This document shows positions 20,318 to 29,792 of a DNA stretch of 64,000 bases, piece by piece. Source of the DNA: JAUZOB01 sp963692465. GTDB lineage: Bacteria; Bacteroidota; Bacteroidia; Bacteroidales; Prolixibacteraceae. The position numbers were made by a program, and so were the translations under genes. Location: assembly GCA_963692465.1 (NCBI GenBank), contig OY829943.1, positions 2,294,001-2,358,000 on the forward strand. The letters run 5' to 3'. The notes beneath the pieces were generated by a model that ran no database searches, was not told the origin of the DNA, and saw only the letters and a program-made list of their open reading frames with translations. How positions within the stretch are numbered: the stretch's first letter is position 1; the number at the start of each line of letters is the position of its first letter.

Positions 20318-21313
20318 TCAATGTTTTTTACGATTCACAAACGGAATTGCTATCAGGCAAATCAAACCCACTACAATAATAAGCAATGTCATCGTTGTAT
20401 GAGATAACAATGCAAAGATAATAGCAGGTTGTTTGGAAACACCATAAATGCCTAAAGCTTCTTTGGTCATAAAATGCCATGCTCCAATTCCGCCTTGTAC
20501 CGGGGCAATCATTCCGATGCTACCGAAAACAAAAGTGGTAAGGGCTGCGATGGGTGAAAGATGGGAAGTTGTAGCTAATGCGAAAAAGCCGGTGTAAAGC
20601 ATTAGAAAATAGAGTACCCATATTAATATGGAGTGAAAGATAAATTCTTTTTTCCGACGCATGGTCTTAAAAGTTTTTAATCCTTCCCAGATATTGCCCC
20701 ATATAATTTTAATCTTGCGGGAAAATCTGTTTGTATAGAGGTGTTGCCTGGCAAGTACCAGAAGCGCAATGAGGATAAGAAAAACCGTTAGGGTTAGCGG
20801 AGAAAAAATAAAATGACGGAGATTTAATCCGATTTGTGGATGTTTATTCCAATAACTAAGAATTGCATCGAACTCGGAAAAGATGGCAATAAGTGTCATG
20901 AGCAGGAGCATGAGTACGTCAACTGCACGTTCAAGAACGACGGTTCCGATTAACCGGGTAAATGAGATGTCTTCATATTGAGAAAGAATTCCGCATCGGG
21001 TAACTTCTCCCAGACGGGGGAGTACGAGATTCATCAGATATCCGATCATAACGGCCATGAAGGTATTCCTACGGGAAGGGCGTTTCCCGAGAGGCTCAAT
21101 AAGAATCCTCCATCGTAATGCACGGCTGAAATGAGCAATAAGTCCTATCAGCAAAGGAACCAGCACCCAGAAATAATTGACTTTGTTCTGCAATACCGTT
21201 TTGATTTCGCTAAAACTCTGATCGCGGTAAAGAAGCCAGAAAATAAAAATTCCAACAGCGAAGAATGCCAAATATTTGAGTGCCCGGATGATTTTACTTT
21301 TCAAAATATGCAA
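20318..21313 (-). CDS. Flippase-like / LPG-synthase transmembrane-domain family membrane protein
   Basis: A polytopic protein of about 331 residues from the lysylphosphatidylglycerol-synthase membrane-domain family (UPF0104). Family marks are the helix pair around LIGLIAHFSRALRWRILIEPLG, the NLVLPRLGEVTRCGIL loop and VLERAVDVL; the C-terminal APVQGGIGAWHFM segment is also typical. The synthase domain is absent, so it is unlikely to aminoacylate lipid and more likely acts in lipid or polyprenyl-sugar movement. No ATG is near the N-terminus; starts are TTG 21,313 or TTG 21,304 (giving MKSKIIRALKYLAFF). It is the first gene of a minus-strand run with the permease. Confidence 0.8.
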   Translation of the reverse strand: MHILKSKIIRALKYLAFFAVGIFIFWLLYRDQSFSEIKTVLQNKVNYFWVLVPLLIGLIAHFSRALRWRILIEPLGKRPSRRNTFMAVMIGYLMNLVLPRLGEVTRCGILSQYEDISFTRLIGTVVLERAVDVLMLLLMTLIAIFSEFDAILSYWNKHPQIGLNLRHFIFSPLTLTVFLILIALLVLARQHLYTNRFSRKIKIIWGNIWEGLKTFKTMRRKKEFIFHSILIWVLYFLMLYTGFFALATTSHLSPIAALTTFVFGSIGMIAPVQGGIGAWHFMTKEALGIYGVSKQPAIIFALLSHTTMTLLIIVVGLICLIAIPFVNRKKH

Positions 21314-21402
21314 TTTGGGAAGATATCTTGTTCTTCCGGTTACTAATAGGGTTAGTTTCTTAACTTTACCCAGTTGAGCTTTTCTTACTACTCACAAAAA
21401 TA

Positions 21403-21410
21403 TACTTTTG
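21403..21410 (+). promoter_or_regulatory. -7 box upstream of ksgA
   Basis: TACTTTTG fits TAnnTTTG and lies about 51 bp before the ksgA ATG. The nearest TTG (21,374) is too far away, so the match rests on the -7 box only. Confidence 0.4.
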
Positions 21411-21461
21411 TTTTTAATGCAGTTGAATGAATGAATTTTTAATACAGCCAAAAATAGGTTT

Positions 21462-22271
21462 ATGACAGAAGTTAGGGCAAAAAAGAGTTTGGGTCAGCAT
21501 TTTTTGACTGATAAAAATATTGCAGGGAATATTGTTGATGCTCTTCAGGCAGACCGGCAAAGGAGAATTCTGGAGATCGGTCCCGGCATGGGGATTTTGA
21601 CTCGTTTATTATTAAAGAAAGATAGTTTTGAAACGTATGTTATTGAGATAGACAGGGAATCTGTTGAATATCTTGAACGGAATATTCCGGAATTGGGTGA
21701 TCGGATCATAACAGGAGATTTTCTTCGTTACGATTTAGAACAGTTTTCAACGGGTCCTTTTTCAATAATTGGGAATTTCCCGTATAACATCTCGTCTCAG
21801 ATATTTTTTAAGGTACTGGAGAACCGGGATCGGGTAGATGAAGTAGTCTGTATGATTCAAAAGGAAGTGGCTGAACGTTTATCTGCTCCTCCGGGATCGA
21901 AGACTTATGGAATCTTAAGTGTGCTGCTTCAGGCTTGGTATACGATAGACTATCTTTTTACGGTTAATGAGAATGTCTTTTCTCCACCTCCGAAAGTGAA
22001 ATCTGCGGTTATCCGACTGGCACGAAATGAGTCTCATGAACTGGGTTGTAATGAGAAACTATTTGTACAGGTTATAAAAGCAGGGTTTAATCAACGAAGA
22101 AAGACTTTGCGGAATTCCTTGAAATCGCTTATTGGCGATACTTCGCAAATTGATTCTTTTTTCCTTTCTAACCGTCCGGAACAGTTGTCGGTTGCGATGT
22201 TCGTGGAATTAACCAATCAGGTGGAACAGAGTAGAAGCGAAAATGGAGCTGTTGGTGTTGATTTAAAGTAA
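21462..22271 (+). CDS. rsmA: 16S rRNA (A1518/A1519) dimethyltransferase
   Basis: RsmA (KsgA) dimethylates two adjacent adenines near the 3' end of 16S rRNA during 30S maturation, using S-adenosylmethionine. The 269-residue protein has the N-terminal KKSLGQHFLTDKNIA, the SAM site LEIGPGMGILT (about residues 38-48), and the catalytic motif NFPYNISSQIFF. The downstream VFSPPPKVKSAVIRL and AGFNQRRKTLRNSL segments are also conserved. Length is normal. It stands alone, followed by a 259-bp gap before purH. Confidence 0.97.
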   Translation: MTEVRAKKSLGQHFLTDKNIAGNIVDALQADRQRRILEIGPGMGILTRLLLKKDSFETYVIEIDRESVEYLERNIPELGDRIITGDFLRYDLEQFSTGPFSIIGNFPYNISSQIFFKVLENRDRVDEVVCMIQKEVAERLSAPPGSKTYGILSVLLQAWYTIDYLFTVNENVFSPPPKVKSAVIRLARNESHELGCNEKLFVQVIKAGFNQRRKTLRNSLKSLIGDTSQIDSFFLSNRPEQLSVAMFVELTNQVEQSRSENGAVGVDLK

Positions 22272-22498
22272 ATTGCGGGAAAAACAAAAGGCTTTGTTTG
22301 TAATTATTATATAGATTGTTATTTAAAAATAGTAAATAAATTCATGCTTGTTTCATGTTTTGCATTAGATTTGCAGCAAGATGTTTTTGAGAAAAGTAGC
22401 GTGTGTTTTTGTATAAGCGGAATGGCCTTCTATTTATTTTTTGCGAAAAAAGCATGATAGATTTGATGGGTGCTTAGAAAAAAATGCGTTGATTTTAT

Positions 22499-22506
22499 TA
22501 TCTTTG
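22499..22506 (+). promoter_or_regulatory. -7 box upstream of purH
   Basis: TATCTTTG, an exact TAnnTTTG match, 24 bp before the ATG at 22,531. No TTG sits at the expected -33 spacing. The rest of the 22,272-22,530 gap holds nothing recognisable. Confidence 0.55.
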
Positions 22507-22530
22507 CAACCGAATTATAAAAAATTATAA

Positions 22531-24054
22531 ATGAGCGATTTAAAGAAGATTAAATCAGCACTCATATCAGTTTATCATAAAGATAACCTGACAGATATTG
22601 TTACCAGGCTAAAAGAACTTGGTGTTAAAATCTACTCAACCGGAGGAACGAAGGCGTTTATCGAGGAGCAGGGAGTAGAAGTTACTGCAGTGGAAGACCT
22701 TACAACTTATCCTTCTATATTGGGGGGACGGGTGAAAACTTTGCATCCTAAAGTTTTTGGAGGAATTCTTGCCCGTCGGGAGAATGCGAAAGATCAGGAA
22801 CAACTTAAGCAATATGAGATTCCAGAGATAGATCTTGTCATTGTAGATCTTTATCCTTTTGAAGAAACGGTCGCATCAGGAGCAGCAGAAGCAGATATTA
22901 TTGAGAAAATAGATATAGGTGGAATTTCATTGATTCGCGCAGCCGCAAAGAATTACAACGACGTTGTAATTGTTCCGTCGCGTGAATTTTATGGTGACCT
23001 TCAAAAATTGTTGACTGAGAAGAATGGGGAATCAACCCAAGACGATCGTCGTTTCTTTGCAAAGAAGGCTTTTGCGGTTTCTTCTCATTATGATTCTGCA
23101 ATCTATAATTATTTTGCCGGAGATGATAAGTCCTTATTCAGAGAATCGTTTGATGTTTCCGCACCATTGCGTTACGGAGAGAATCCGCTTCAAAAGGGTG
23201 TATTCTTTGGGAAGCTAAACGATCTTTTTGATCAGCTTCACGGGAGGGAAATTTCTTATAATAATCTTCTGGATATTGATGCAGCTGTTTCACTAATCAA
23301 TGATTTTGATGAAACAACGGTTGCTATTCTGAAGCATAATAATGCTTGTGGTTGCGCCTCAAGGGGATTGCTGGTTGATGCATGGAAAGATGCACTTGCT
23401 GCCGATCCGCTTTCTGCTTACGGAGGGGTTGTTGTTACCAACCGGAAAGTAGATATGGAAACTGCAACTGAAATGAATAAGATATTTATTGAGGTATTAA
23501 TTGCTCCTGATTTTGATCCGAAAGGTCTTGAGCTTCTGGAATCCAAAAAGAACCGGATTATTTTGAAACTGAAAGACCGGACTATTCCGAAATTTCAGTA
23601 TCGTTCCGTTCTTAATGGGGTACTTTTCCAGGATCGGGATTTGAAGTTGGAATCTAAAGAGGAATTGAAACCTGTAACGAAAATAGCACCGAATACAGAA
23701 CAAATCGAGGATTTGTTATTTGCAAATAAACTGGTTAAGAATTCCAAGTCCAATACGATTGTTTTGGCTAAAGGGAAACGGCTTATAGCAAGTGGCGTAG
23801 GCGAAACCTCGAGGGTTGATGCGTTGAAACATGCGATTGAAAAAGCGCATAATTTTAAATCCGACCTGAAAGGTGCAGTGATGTCTTCAGATGCCTATTT
23901 TCCTTTTGCTGATTGTGTGGAGATCGCACATAAGGAAGGGGTAAATTGTGTAATTCAACCCGGAGGTTCAATTCGGGATAAAGAGTCTATCGAATATTGC
24001 GAAGCCCATGGAATGTCTATGGTATTCACAGGATTCCGTCATTTTAAACATTGA
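22531..24054 (+). CDS. purH: Bifunctional IMP cyclohydrolase / AICAR formyltransferase
   Basis: Catalyses the last two steps of purine synthesis: formylation of AICAR with 10-formyl-tetrahydrofolate and ring closure to IMP. The 507-residue protein has the N-terminal MGS-like cyclohydrolase domain (about 1-195; KIYSTGGTKAFIEEQGVE, GGRVKTLHPKVFGGILARR). The C-terminal transformylase domain (about 200-507) includes LRYGENPLQKG, the active-site stretch ILKHNNACGCA, and SDAYFPFADCVE. It ends 22 bp before mreB and may be cotranscribed with the cell-shape genes. Confidence 0.97.
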   Translation: MSDLKKIKSALISVYHKDNLTDIVTRLKELGVKIYSTGGTKAFIEEQGVEVTAVEDLTTYPSILGGRVKTLHPKVFGGILARRENAKDQEQLKQYEIPEIDLVIVDLYPFEETVASGAAEADIIEKIDIGGISLIRAAAKNYNDVVIVPSREFYGDLQKLLTEKNGESTQDDRRFFAKKAFAVSSHYDSAIYNYFAGDDKSLFRESFDVSAPLRYGENPLQKGVFFGKLNDLFDQLHGREISYNNLLDIDAAVSLINDFDETTVAILKHNNACGCASRGLLVDAWKDALAADPLSAYGGVVVTNRKVDMETATEMNKIFIEVLIAPDFDPKGLELLESKKNRIILKLKDRTIPKFQYRSVLNGVLFQDRDLKLESKEELKPVTKIAPNTEQIEDLLFANKLVKNSKSNTIVLAKGKRLIASGVGETSRVDALKHAIEKAHNFKSDLKGAVMSSDAYFPFADCVEIAHKEGVNCVIQPGGSIRDKESIEYCEAHGMSMVFTGFRHFKH

Positions 24055-24076
24055 TAAATCAAGCAATTGCAATAAG

Positions 24077-25099
24077 ATGGGATTATTTTCATTTTTAACC
24101 CAAGAAATCGCAATCGATCTTGGCACTGCCAATACGATTATCATCCACAACGATAAGATAGTGGTTGATGAGCCTTCGATTGTGGCCGTTGATATGAAGT
24201 CGGAAAAAGTGGTCGCAGTGGGAGAGAAGGCCAGACAGATGCAAGGGAAAACTCATGCGAATCTGAAAACTATTCGTCCGCTTCGTGATGGAGTGATCGC
24301 TGATTTTAATGCTGCAGAGCAAATGATTCGCGGAATGATCAAAATGATCAATGCCGGGAATAAATTGTTTTCACCGGCATTAAAGATGGTTGTTTGTATT
24401 CCTTCCGGTAGTACTGAGGTCGAACTTCGTGCAGTGAGGGATTCCTCTGAGCATGCAGGAGGTCGTGAAGTATATATGATTTACGAGCCAATGGCTGCGG
24501 CGATTGGTATAGGAATTGATGTAGAAGCCCCGGAAGGCAACATGGTTGTCGACATTGGTGGTGGAACAACCGAGATTGCGGTAATTTCTCTGGGTGGAAT
24601 TGTTACCAACAAATCAATCCGTATTGCGGGAGATGAACTCACCGGTGATATCATGGAGTATATGCGTCATCAGCATAATATAAAGATTGGTGAAAGAACT
24701 GCCGAAGAAATAAAAATTAACGTAGGGGCAGCAATTCCTGAACTGGAGAATCCTCCAGTGGATTATGTGGTTCAGGGACCGAATCAGATGACTGCATTGC
24801 CGATTGAAGTTCCGGTAAGTTATCAGGAAATCGCACACTGCTTGGATAAGACAATTTCTAAAATTGAAACGGCTATTTTGAGCGCATTGGAACAAACACC
24901 GCCCGAATTATATGCTGACATTGTCAATAAAGGAATTTGGCTTGCTGGTGGTGGAGCACTCCTTCGAGGATTAGATAAACGTTTAACTGATAAAATAAAA
25001 ATTCCATTCAAAATAGCAGAAGACCCGTTACGTGCTGTGGCACGGGGAACCGGTATTGCTTTGAAGAATGTGGATAAATTCTCCTTCCTTATTCGCTAA
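24077..25099 (+). CDS. mreB: Rod shape-determining protein MreB
   Basis: Bacterial actin that forms membrane-associated filaments and positions lateral cell-wall synthesis. The 340-residue protein has the actin-fold nucleotide motifs: phosphate-1 AIDLGTANTIIIH (near residue 12), phosphate-2 VVDIGGGTTEIAV, and the adenosine site LAGGGALLRGLDK. The N-terminal MGLFSF is the usual amphipathic membrane anchor. The open frame extends 23 codons upstream into purH, but ATG 24,077 gives the conserved N-terminus. It leads the mreBCD-mrdA-rodA operon. Confidence 0.97.
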   Translation: MGLFSFLTQEIAIDLGTANTIIIHNDKIVVDEPSIVAVDMKSEKVVAVGEKARQMQGKTHANLKTIRPLRDGVIADFNAAEQMIRGMIKMINAGNKLFSPALKMVVCIPSGSTEVELRAVRDSSEHAGGREVYMIYEPMAAAIGIGIDVEAPEGNMVVDIGGGTTEIAVISLGGIVTNKSIRIAGDELTGDIMEYMRHQHNIKIGERTAEEIKINVGAAIPELENPPVDYVVQGPNQMTALPIEVPVSYQEIAHCLDKTISKIETAILSALEQTPPELYADIVNKGIWLAGGGALLRGLDKRLTDKIKIPFKIAEDPLRAVARGTGIALKNVDKFSFLIR

Positions 25100-25132
25100 G
25101 GCGAATAGGAAAGAGAAATTCCCTACGGGATT

Positions 25133-25969
25133 ATGAGAAATTTGATTCGTTTTTTGGCCAGTCATCATGTGTTTTTTTTATTTCTGATTCTGGAAATGTT
25201 CTCTTTTTCCCTGATTTGCCGCTATAGTAATTTTCAGCGGGTCGAATTTCTTAATTCAAGTAGTATTGTGTCTGCGAAGGTTTATGATCTTTACAGTTCA
25301 GTAATGGATTATTTTGCGTTGAAGCAATCCAATGAAGAGCTATCTGAGGAGAATGCACGATTACGGACACAACTTCAGGAAAGGCTTGAAAGTGGAAGTC
25401 TCGTAAATTTCCATGAAGATCCGGATTCCTTAAAGCCGGAGTATTATTATGTGCCGGCCAAAATTATTCGTAATTCGGTTAATCAGCAATATAACTATAT
25501 TACACTGAATAAAGGAAGCAGACAGGGCGTACGTCCGGAAATGGGTGTTTGTACAGAGAGTGGAGTAGTTGGGGTAATCTCGCATGTTTCTGAAAATTAT
25601 TCAACAGCAATTTCATTGCTGAATAGCAAGCTGAGAATTAATGTTAAATTGAAGCATAGTGGTGCTTTCGGTTCTCTGTCATGGGATGGTAGCGATTTTA
25701 GAAGGGCTGCATTAAATGAAATTCCTTTTCATATTAATGTACAACAAGGTGATACAGTAATAACGAGCGGTTATTCTTCAATGTTTCCGGAGGGAATTCC
25801 AATCGGAAAAGTTATTAAGATTGATCTGAATCGTGGAAGTAGCTTTTATGCAATAGACGTAGCTCTTTTTAATAATTTTAAGACTTTGAACTACGTTAAT
25901 ATAATTGATTATACCCGCAAACAGGAACGGGATAAATTGGAACAATTGGAAGAACAGAATAATAAGTAA
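25133..25969 (+). CDS. mreC: Rod shape-determining protein MreC
   Basis: Periplasmic scaffold of the elongasome that links MreB to PBP2 and RodA. The 278-residue protein has one N-terminal membrane helix (about residues 11-28), then a coiled coil (about 60-90; LKQSNEELSEENARLRTQL). The beta-sandwich MreC core follows, with ITLNKGSRQGVRPEMGV, GVVGVISHV and ITSGYSSMFPEGIPIG. It ends with a charged C-terminal tail. Its stop codon overlaps the mreD start by one base. Confidence 0.95.
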   Translation: MRNLIRFLASHHVFFLFLILEMFSFSLICRYSNFQRVEFLNSSSIVSAKVYDLYSSVMDYFALKQSNEELSEENARLRTQLQERLESGSLVNFHEDPDSLKPEYYYVPAKIIRNSVNQQYNYITLNKGSRQGVRPEMGVCTESGVVGVISHVSENYSTAISLLNSKLRINVKLKHSGAFGSLSWDGSDFRRAALNEIPFHINVQQGDTVITSGYSSMFPEGIPIGKVIKIDLNRGSSFYAIDVALFNNFKTLNYVNIIDYTRKQERDKLEQLEEQNNK

Positions 25970-26484
25970 TGATCAGACGGGTTTTCAAATACGGAGGTAT
26001 GTTTATTTTTCTGGTGCTCTTACAGGTGCTAATATTGAATAATATTCATCTGGGGCATTTGATTTCCCCATTTCTATATATTCTGTTTATTCTATTGTTG
26101 CCTTTTGATACGCCAAGATACTTGCAGCTTTTATTGGCTTTTGCCTTGGGGTTAACTGTGGATATGTTTACTGATACAGGGGGAACTCACGCATTCGCTT
26201 GTGTGATGATTGCTTACATTCGTCCGTTTGTATTGAGTTTGCTTGCATCACGTGAGACTTATGAGTCGATACCGTTACCAAGATTAAAATCGATGGGGAT
26301 GGGGTTGTTTTTCAGATATACGGTGATCATGGTGGTTGTTCATCACACCTTTCTTTTTGTTCTTGAAGCTTTTTCTTTTTCGGGCTTTCTGGATACCCTC
26401 TTGCGCATTTTAATCAGTTCGGTGTTTACCATTGTTTTGATTATATTGAGTCAGTATTTGCTTTATCGAAAAATGCAGGATTAA
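25969..26484 (+). CDS. mreD: Rod shape-determining protein MreD
   Basis: A small polytopic inner-membrane protein of 171 residues, about five hydrophobic helices, forming part of the elongasome. Sequence conservation in this family is low; the call rests on the helix pattern, the LLAFALGLTVDMFTDTGGTHAFA segment typical of MreD, and position between mreC and the PBP2 gene. ATG 25,969 overlaps the mreC stop (TAATG). Confidence 0.92.
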   Translation: MIRRVFKYGGMFIFLVLLQVLILNNIHLGHLISPFLYILFILLLPFDTPRYLQLLLAFALGLTVDMFTDTGGTHAFACVMIAYIRPFVLSLLASRETYESIPLPRLKSMGMGLFFRYTVIMVVVHHTFLFVLEAFSFSGFLDTLLRILISSVFTIVLIILSQYLLYRKMQD

Positions 26485-26497
26485 TAAATAATTTATC

Positions 26498-28345
26498 GTG
26501 GATAGTTATTCCGGAAGGAGATATGTAATAGGCGCAATATTTGTGATCGTTGCGTTGGTGCTACTGATAAAATTATTTTTTCTGCAAATAATGAACCCTG
26601 AATATAAGCAGTTTGCAGATAAAAATGTTTTAAGGAGAATCGTCCAGTATCCGTCAAGGGGATTGATTTATGACCGGAAAGGGCATCTGATTGTTTATAA
26701 TCAGGCTGCTTATGACTTAATGGTTGTCCCTCACGAAACCCGCCCTTTTGATACTACAGAGATTTGCACAATCCTTGAAATACAGAAACAACAGCTCGTT
26801 GACGGAATAAATAAGGCTAAAAAATATTCGCTTTACCAACCGTCCTTACTGCTAAGCCAGATAACATCAATGCAGTATGCAATACTGCAAGAGCGACTTT
26901 TTCGTTTCCCCGGTTTCTTTGTTCAGTTAAGAAGTTTACGGCAATACGAACGGCCTGTCGGAGCTCATTTCCTGGGATATGTTGGAGAAGTGGATGAAAA
27001 TATTGTAAAGAAGGATCCGTATTATAAACCGGGAGATTATATTGGGAAGAGTGGTTTGGAGCGTTCTTATGAAAAAGAACTCCGGGGTAAAAATGGAGTC
27101 AATTTTTTCATGGTTGACGTTCGAAACCAAATAAAGGGGGCTTATCTAAACGGTAAAATGGATACCTTAGGCCGAAGAGGAAAAAACCTGATGTCTTCTG
27201 TCGACCTTGGCTTACAGGAGTATGGTGAAAAATTAATGCAGAATAAGGTTGGGAGCATTGTTGCAATCGAACCTTCAAGCGGAGAAGTATTGGCGTTGGT
27301 TAGTAGTCCGTCTTATGATCCTTCATTAATGATCGGACGAAGTTTATCCCAGAATTATCCGAGATTAGCAACGGATTCATTACGGCCTTTATTGAATAGA
27401 GCATTAATGTCGCAATATCCACCGGGATCTATTTTTAAGATTGCACAGAGTCTTATTGCATTAAAAAATCATCGAATAACATGGGGTACCGGATTTCCTT
27501 GTAATAAAGCACTTATCCATTGCCATAATCATCCAACGGCAACAAATTTAGGTTTGGCTATTCGATATTCTTGTAATCCTTATTTTTATGAGGTTTTTAA
27601 ACGAATTATTGTAACAGGACATTTTTCGAATAAGTTTAAGGACTGCGAGTATGGGCTGGAGCAATGGAGAAGTCAGATGTTACAATTTGGTTTTGGTCAG
27701 AAAATGGGACTGGATATTCCAGGAGAACACCGGGGTTCTATTCCAAATGCAAAGCTATATAATAAGTTGTATGGAGAACACCATTGGGCTTTTACGACTA
27801 TTTTTTCTTTAGGAATCGGACAGGGTGAGGTAATGGTTGTTCCTCTTCAAATGGCTAATTTGGCTTCAATTATAGCTAATCGTGGTTACTATATTACGCC
27901 TCATTTAGTCAAACAGATTGATGGTCGTACGGATCAGATTGCCCAAAAAATTAAACGCCATAATTTAGATATTCCCCGTTATTATTTTGAAGAGGTGGCT
28001 GATGCAATGCAGGGGGTTATTGAAGAAAAGGGAGGAACTGGAGGACAGGCCCGAATACAGGGAATAACTATTTGCGGAAAGACTGGAACGGCTCAAAATC
28101 CACATGGAGATGATCATTCAGTGTTTATTTGCTTTGCGCCTAAATATAATCCCAAAATAGCAATGGCTGTTTATGTCGAGAATGCCGGAGATGGTGGAAC
28201 ATGGGCTGCTCCTATTGCAGGGCTAATGGCAGAGAAATATTTGAAAGATACAATACCTCCTTACCATAAGGGATTGGAGAAGAGAATGATGGAATCAAGT
28301 TTGTTGCATCGCTACATTCAGCAGAATCTAAGAAGGAGAAAATAA
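26498..28345 (+). CDS. mrdA: Penicillin-binding protein 2, elongation-specific transpeptidase
   Basis: A class B PBP that crosslinks peptidoglycan during cell elongation. The 615-residue protein has one N-terminal helix (about 9-29), the non-penicillin-binding dimerisation domain (about 45-215; RGLIYDRKGHLIVYNQ, HFLGYVGEV, GKSGLERSYEKELRG), and a C-terminal transpeptidase domain. Catalytic motifs are visible: SxxK in PPGSIFKIAQ, SxN in YSCNPYFYE, and KTG in CGKTGTAQNPHG. Translation starts at GTG 26,498, 13 bp after mreD. It is immediately followed by rodA, its glycosyltransferase partner. Confidence 0.96.
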   Translation: MDSYSGRRYVIGAIFVIVALVLLIKLFFLQIMNPEYKQFADKNVLRRIVQYPSRGLIYDRKGHLIVYNQAAYDLMVVPHETRPFDTTEICTILEIQKQQLVDGINKAKKYSLYQPSLLLSQITSMQYAILQERLFRFPGFFVQLRSLRQYERPVGAHFLGYVGEVDENIVKKDPYYKPGDYIGKSGLERSYEKELRGKNGVNFFMVDVRNQIKGAYLNGKMDTLGRRGKNLMSSVDLGLQEYGEKLMQNKVGSIVAIEPSSGEVLALVSSPSYDPSLMIGRSLSQNYPRLATDSLRPLLNRALMSQYPPGSIFKIAQSLIALKNHRITWGTGFPCNKALIHCHNHPTATNLGLAIRYSCNPYFYEVFKRIIVTGHFSNKFKDCEYGLEQWRSQMLQFGFGQKMGLDIPGEHRGSIPNAKLYNKLYGEHHWAFTTIFSLGIGQGEVMVVPLQMANLASIIANRGYYITPHLVKQIDGRTDQIAQKIKRHNLDIPRYYFEEVADAMQGVIEEKGGTGGQARIQGITICGKTGTAQNPHGDDHSVFICFAPKYNPKIAMAVYVENAGDGGTWAAPIAGLMAEKYLKDTIPPYHKGLEKRMMESSLLHRYIQQNLRRRK

Positions 28346-28347
28346 CG

Positions 28348-29769
28348 GTGGCAAAATGGAATAATATATTAAAAAACATTGACTGGGTTACCGTTGTTAT
28401 TTACGGGTTGCTGGTTATGATTGGCTGGATGAATATCTATGCGGCAGTTTATAATGATCAACATCGGGAGATTTTTGATTTTACACAAAGTTACGGGAAG
28501 CAATTAATCTGGATTGTTGCGGCGATTCTGATTGCGGTATCTGTAATGAACATTGATAGTAAATTCTTTTCTTCATTTGCCTATGTTATCTATGGAATTA
28601 CTATTTCCTTATTAATGTTCGTTTTGGTTTTTGGGAAAAAAGTAAACGGGGCAAGATCGTGGTTCGAATTAGGATCCTTCCGATTGCAACCTAGTGAGTT
28701 TACAAAATACGCTACGGTATTAGCAGTATCAAGATATATTAGTTCAATCGAATTCAACTTAAAAAAGCGTTCTTCGATATTCGTTGTTCTGACGATTCTA
28801 TTACTTCCGGTTGCACTGATTATGTTACAACCAGATACCGGTTCTGCTTTAGTCTATGCTTCTCTTGTTCTGGTTCTATTTCGGGAGGGGATGTCGGGAG
28901 TCATTTTATTCTTTGGCTTTTTGATTGCTTTTTTGTTTATCATGACGCTGGTGCTTAGTAAATTAGCCTTGTTTGTTATGATGATTCTATTGTGCTTTGT
29001 TGCATATATCTTAATAAGACAGCGAATTATTGAAGCACTTAAAGGATTGGGACTGGTTACCGCAGGGGCGTTGCTGTTGGTTGGGGTTGAAGCTATTTTT
29101 CATATAGGAATGGAACCTTGGATATGTGTACTGGGATCATCCTTCTTTTTTGGAACTATCTTCCTTTTGTATTCTTATCGGGATAAGTTAACTCAGACAA
29201 CCTTATTAATCTGGTTATTTTTTGGAAGCGTTTTTCTTACTTCTACCGTTGATTATGCTTTTCATCATATTCTGGAGAGACATCAGCAAGATCGAATCAA
29301 TGATTTATTAGGAATAACAAGCGATCCGTTAGGGGCCGGATGGAATGTGCATCAATCAATGATTGCTATAGGATCGGGAGGTTTGTTCGGAAAAGGCTTT
29401 TTGCAAGGGACTCAGACTAAGTTTAATTTTGTTCCGGAACAGAGTACTGATTTTATTTTTTGTACCGTGGGCGAAGAATGGGGTTTTGTTGGTGCATTCG
29501 TGGTTATTTCTTTATTCATCTTTCTACTTCTTCGTATATTAAGAATGGCTGACAGGCAGCGATCTGTGTTCTCCCGGGTTTATGGCTATGGGGTGGCGTG
29601 TGTCTTGTTTTTTCATTTCGCGGTGAATATTGCTATGACCATCAAGTTAATGCCGGTAATTGGAATTCCTCTTCCATTCTTTAGTTACGGAGGATCTTCT
29701 TTATGGTCGTTTACATTACTACTATTCACGTTCATCCGGCTTGATGCTAATCGGCACGAGCAATTGTAG
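28348..29769 (+). CDS. rodA: RodA peptidoglycan glycosyltransferase (SEDS family)
   Basis: RodA polymerises glycan strands from lipid II, working with PBP2. The 473-residue polytopic protein shows SEDS marks: ARSWFELGSFRLQPSEFTKYA, LMLQPDTGSALVYASLVLVLF, the catalytic loop region after the middle helices (AIGSGGLFGKGFLQGTQTKFNFVPEQSTDFIF), and PFFSYGGSS near the end. It is somewhat longer than the common 370-420 residues because of an expanded hydrophobic middle (about residues 190-300). It starts with GTG, two bases after the mrdA stop, and ends the operon. Confidence 0.95.
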   Translation: MAKWNNILKNIDWVTVVIYGLLVMIGWMNIYAAVYNDQHREIFDFTQSYGKQLIWIVAAILIAVSVMNIDSKFFSSFAYVIYGITISLLMFVLVFGKKVNGARSWFELGSFRLQPSEFTKYATVLAVSRYISSIEFNLKKRSSIFVVLTILLLPVALIMLQPDTGSALVYASLVLVLFREGMSGVILFFGFLIAFLFIMTLVLSKLALFVMMILLCFVAYILIRQRIIEALKGLGLVTAGALLLVGVEAIFHIGMEPWICVLGSSFFFGTIFLLYSYRDKLTQTTLLIWLFFGSVFLTSTVDYAFHHILERHQQDRINDLLGITSDPLGAGWNVHQSMIAIGSGGLFGKGFLQGTQTKFNFVPEQSTDFIFCTVGEEWGFVGAFVVISLFIFLLLRILRMADRQRSVFSRVYGYGVACVLFFHFAVNIAMTIKLMPVIGIPLPFFSYGGSSLWSFTLLLFTFIRLDANRHEQL

Positions 29770-29792
29770 TGAGATCGCAGAATTCTTGAAAC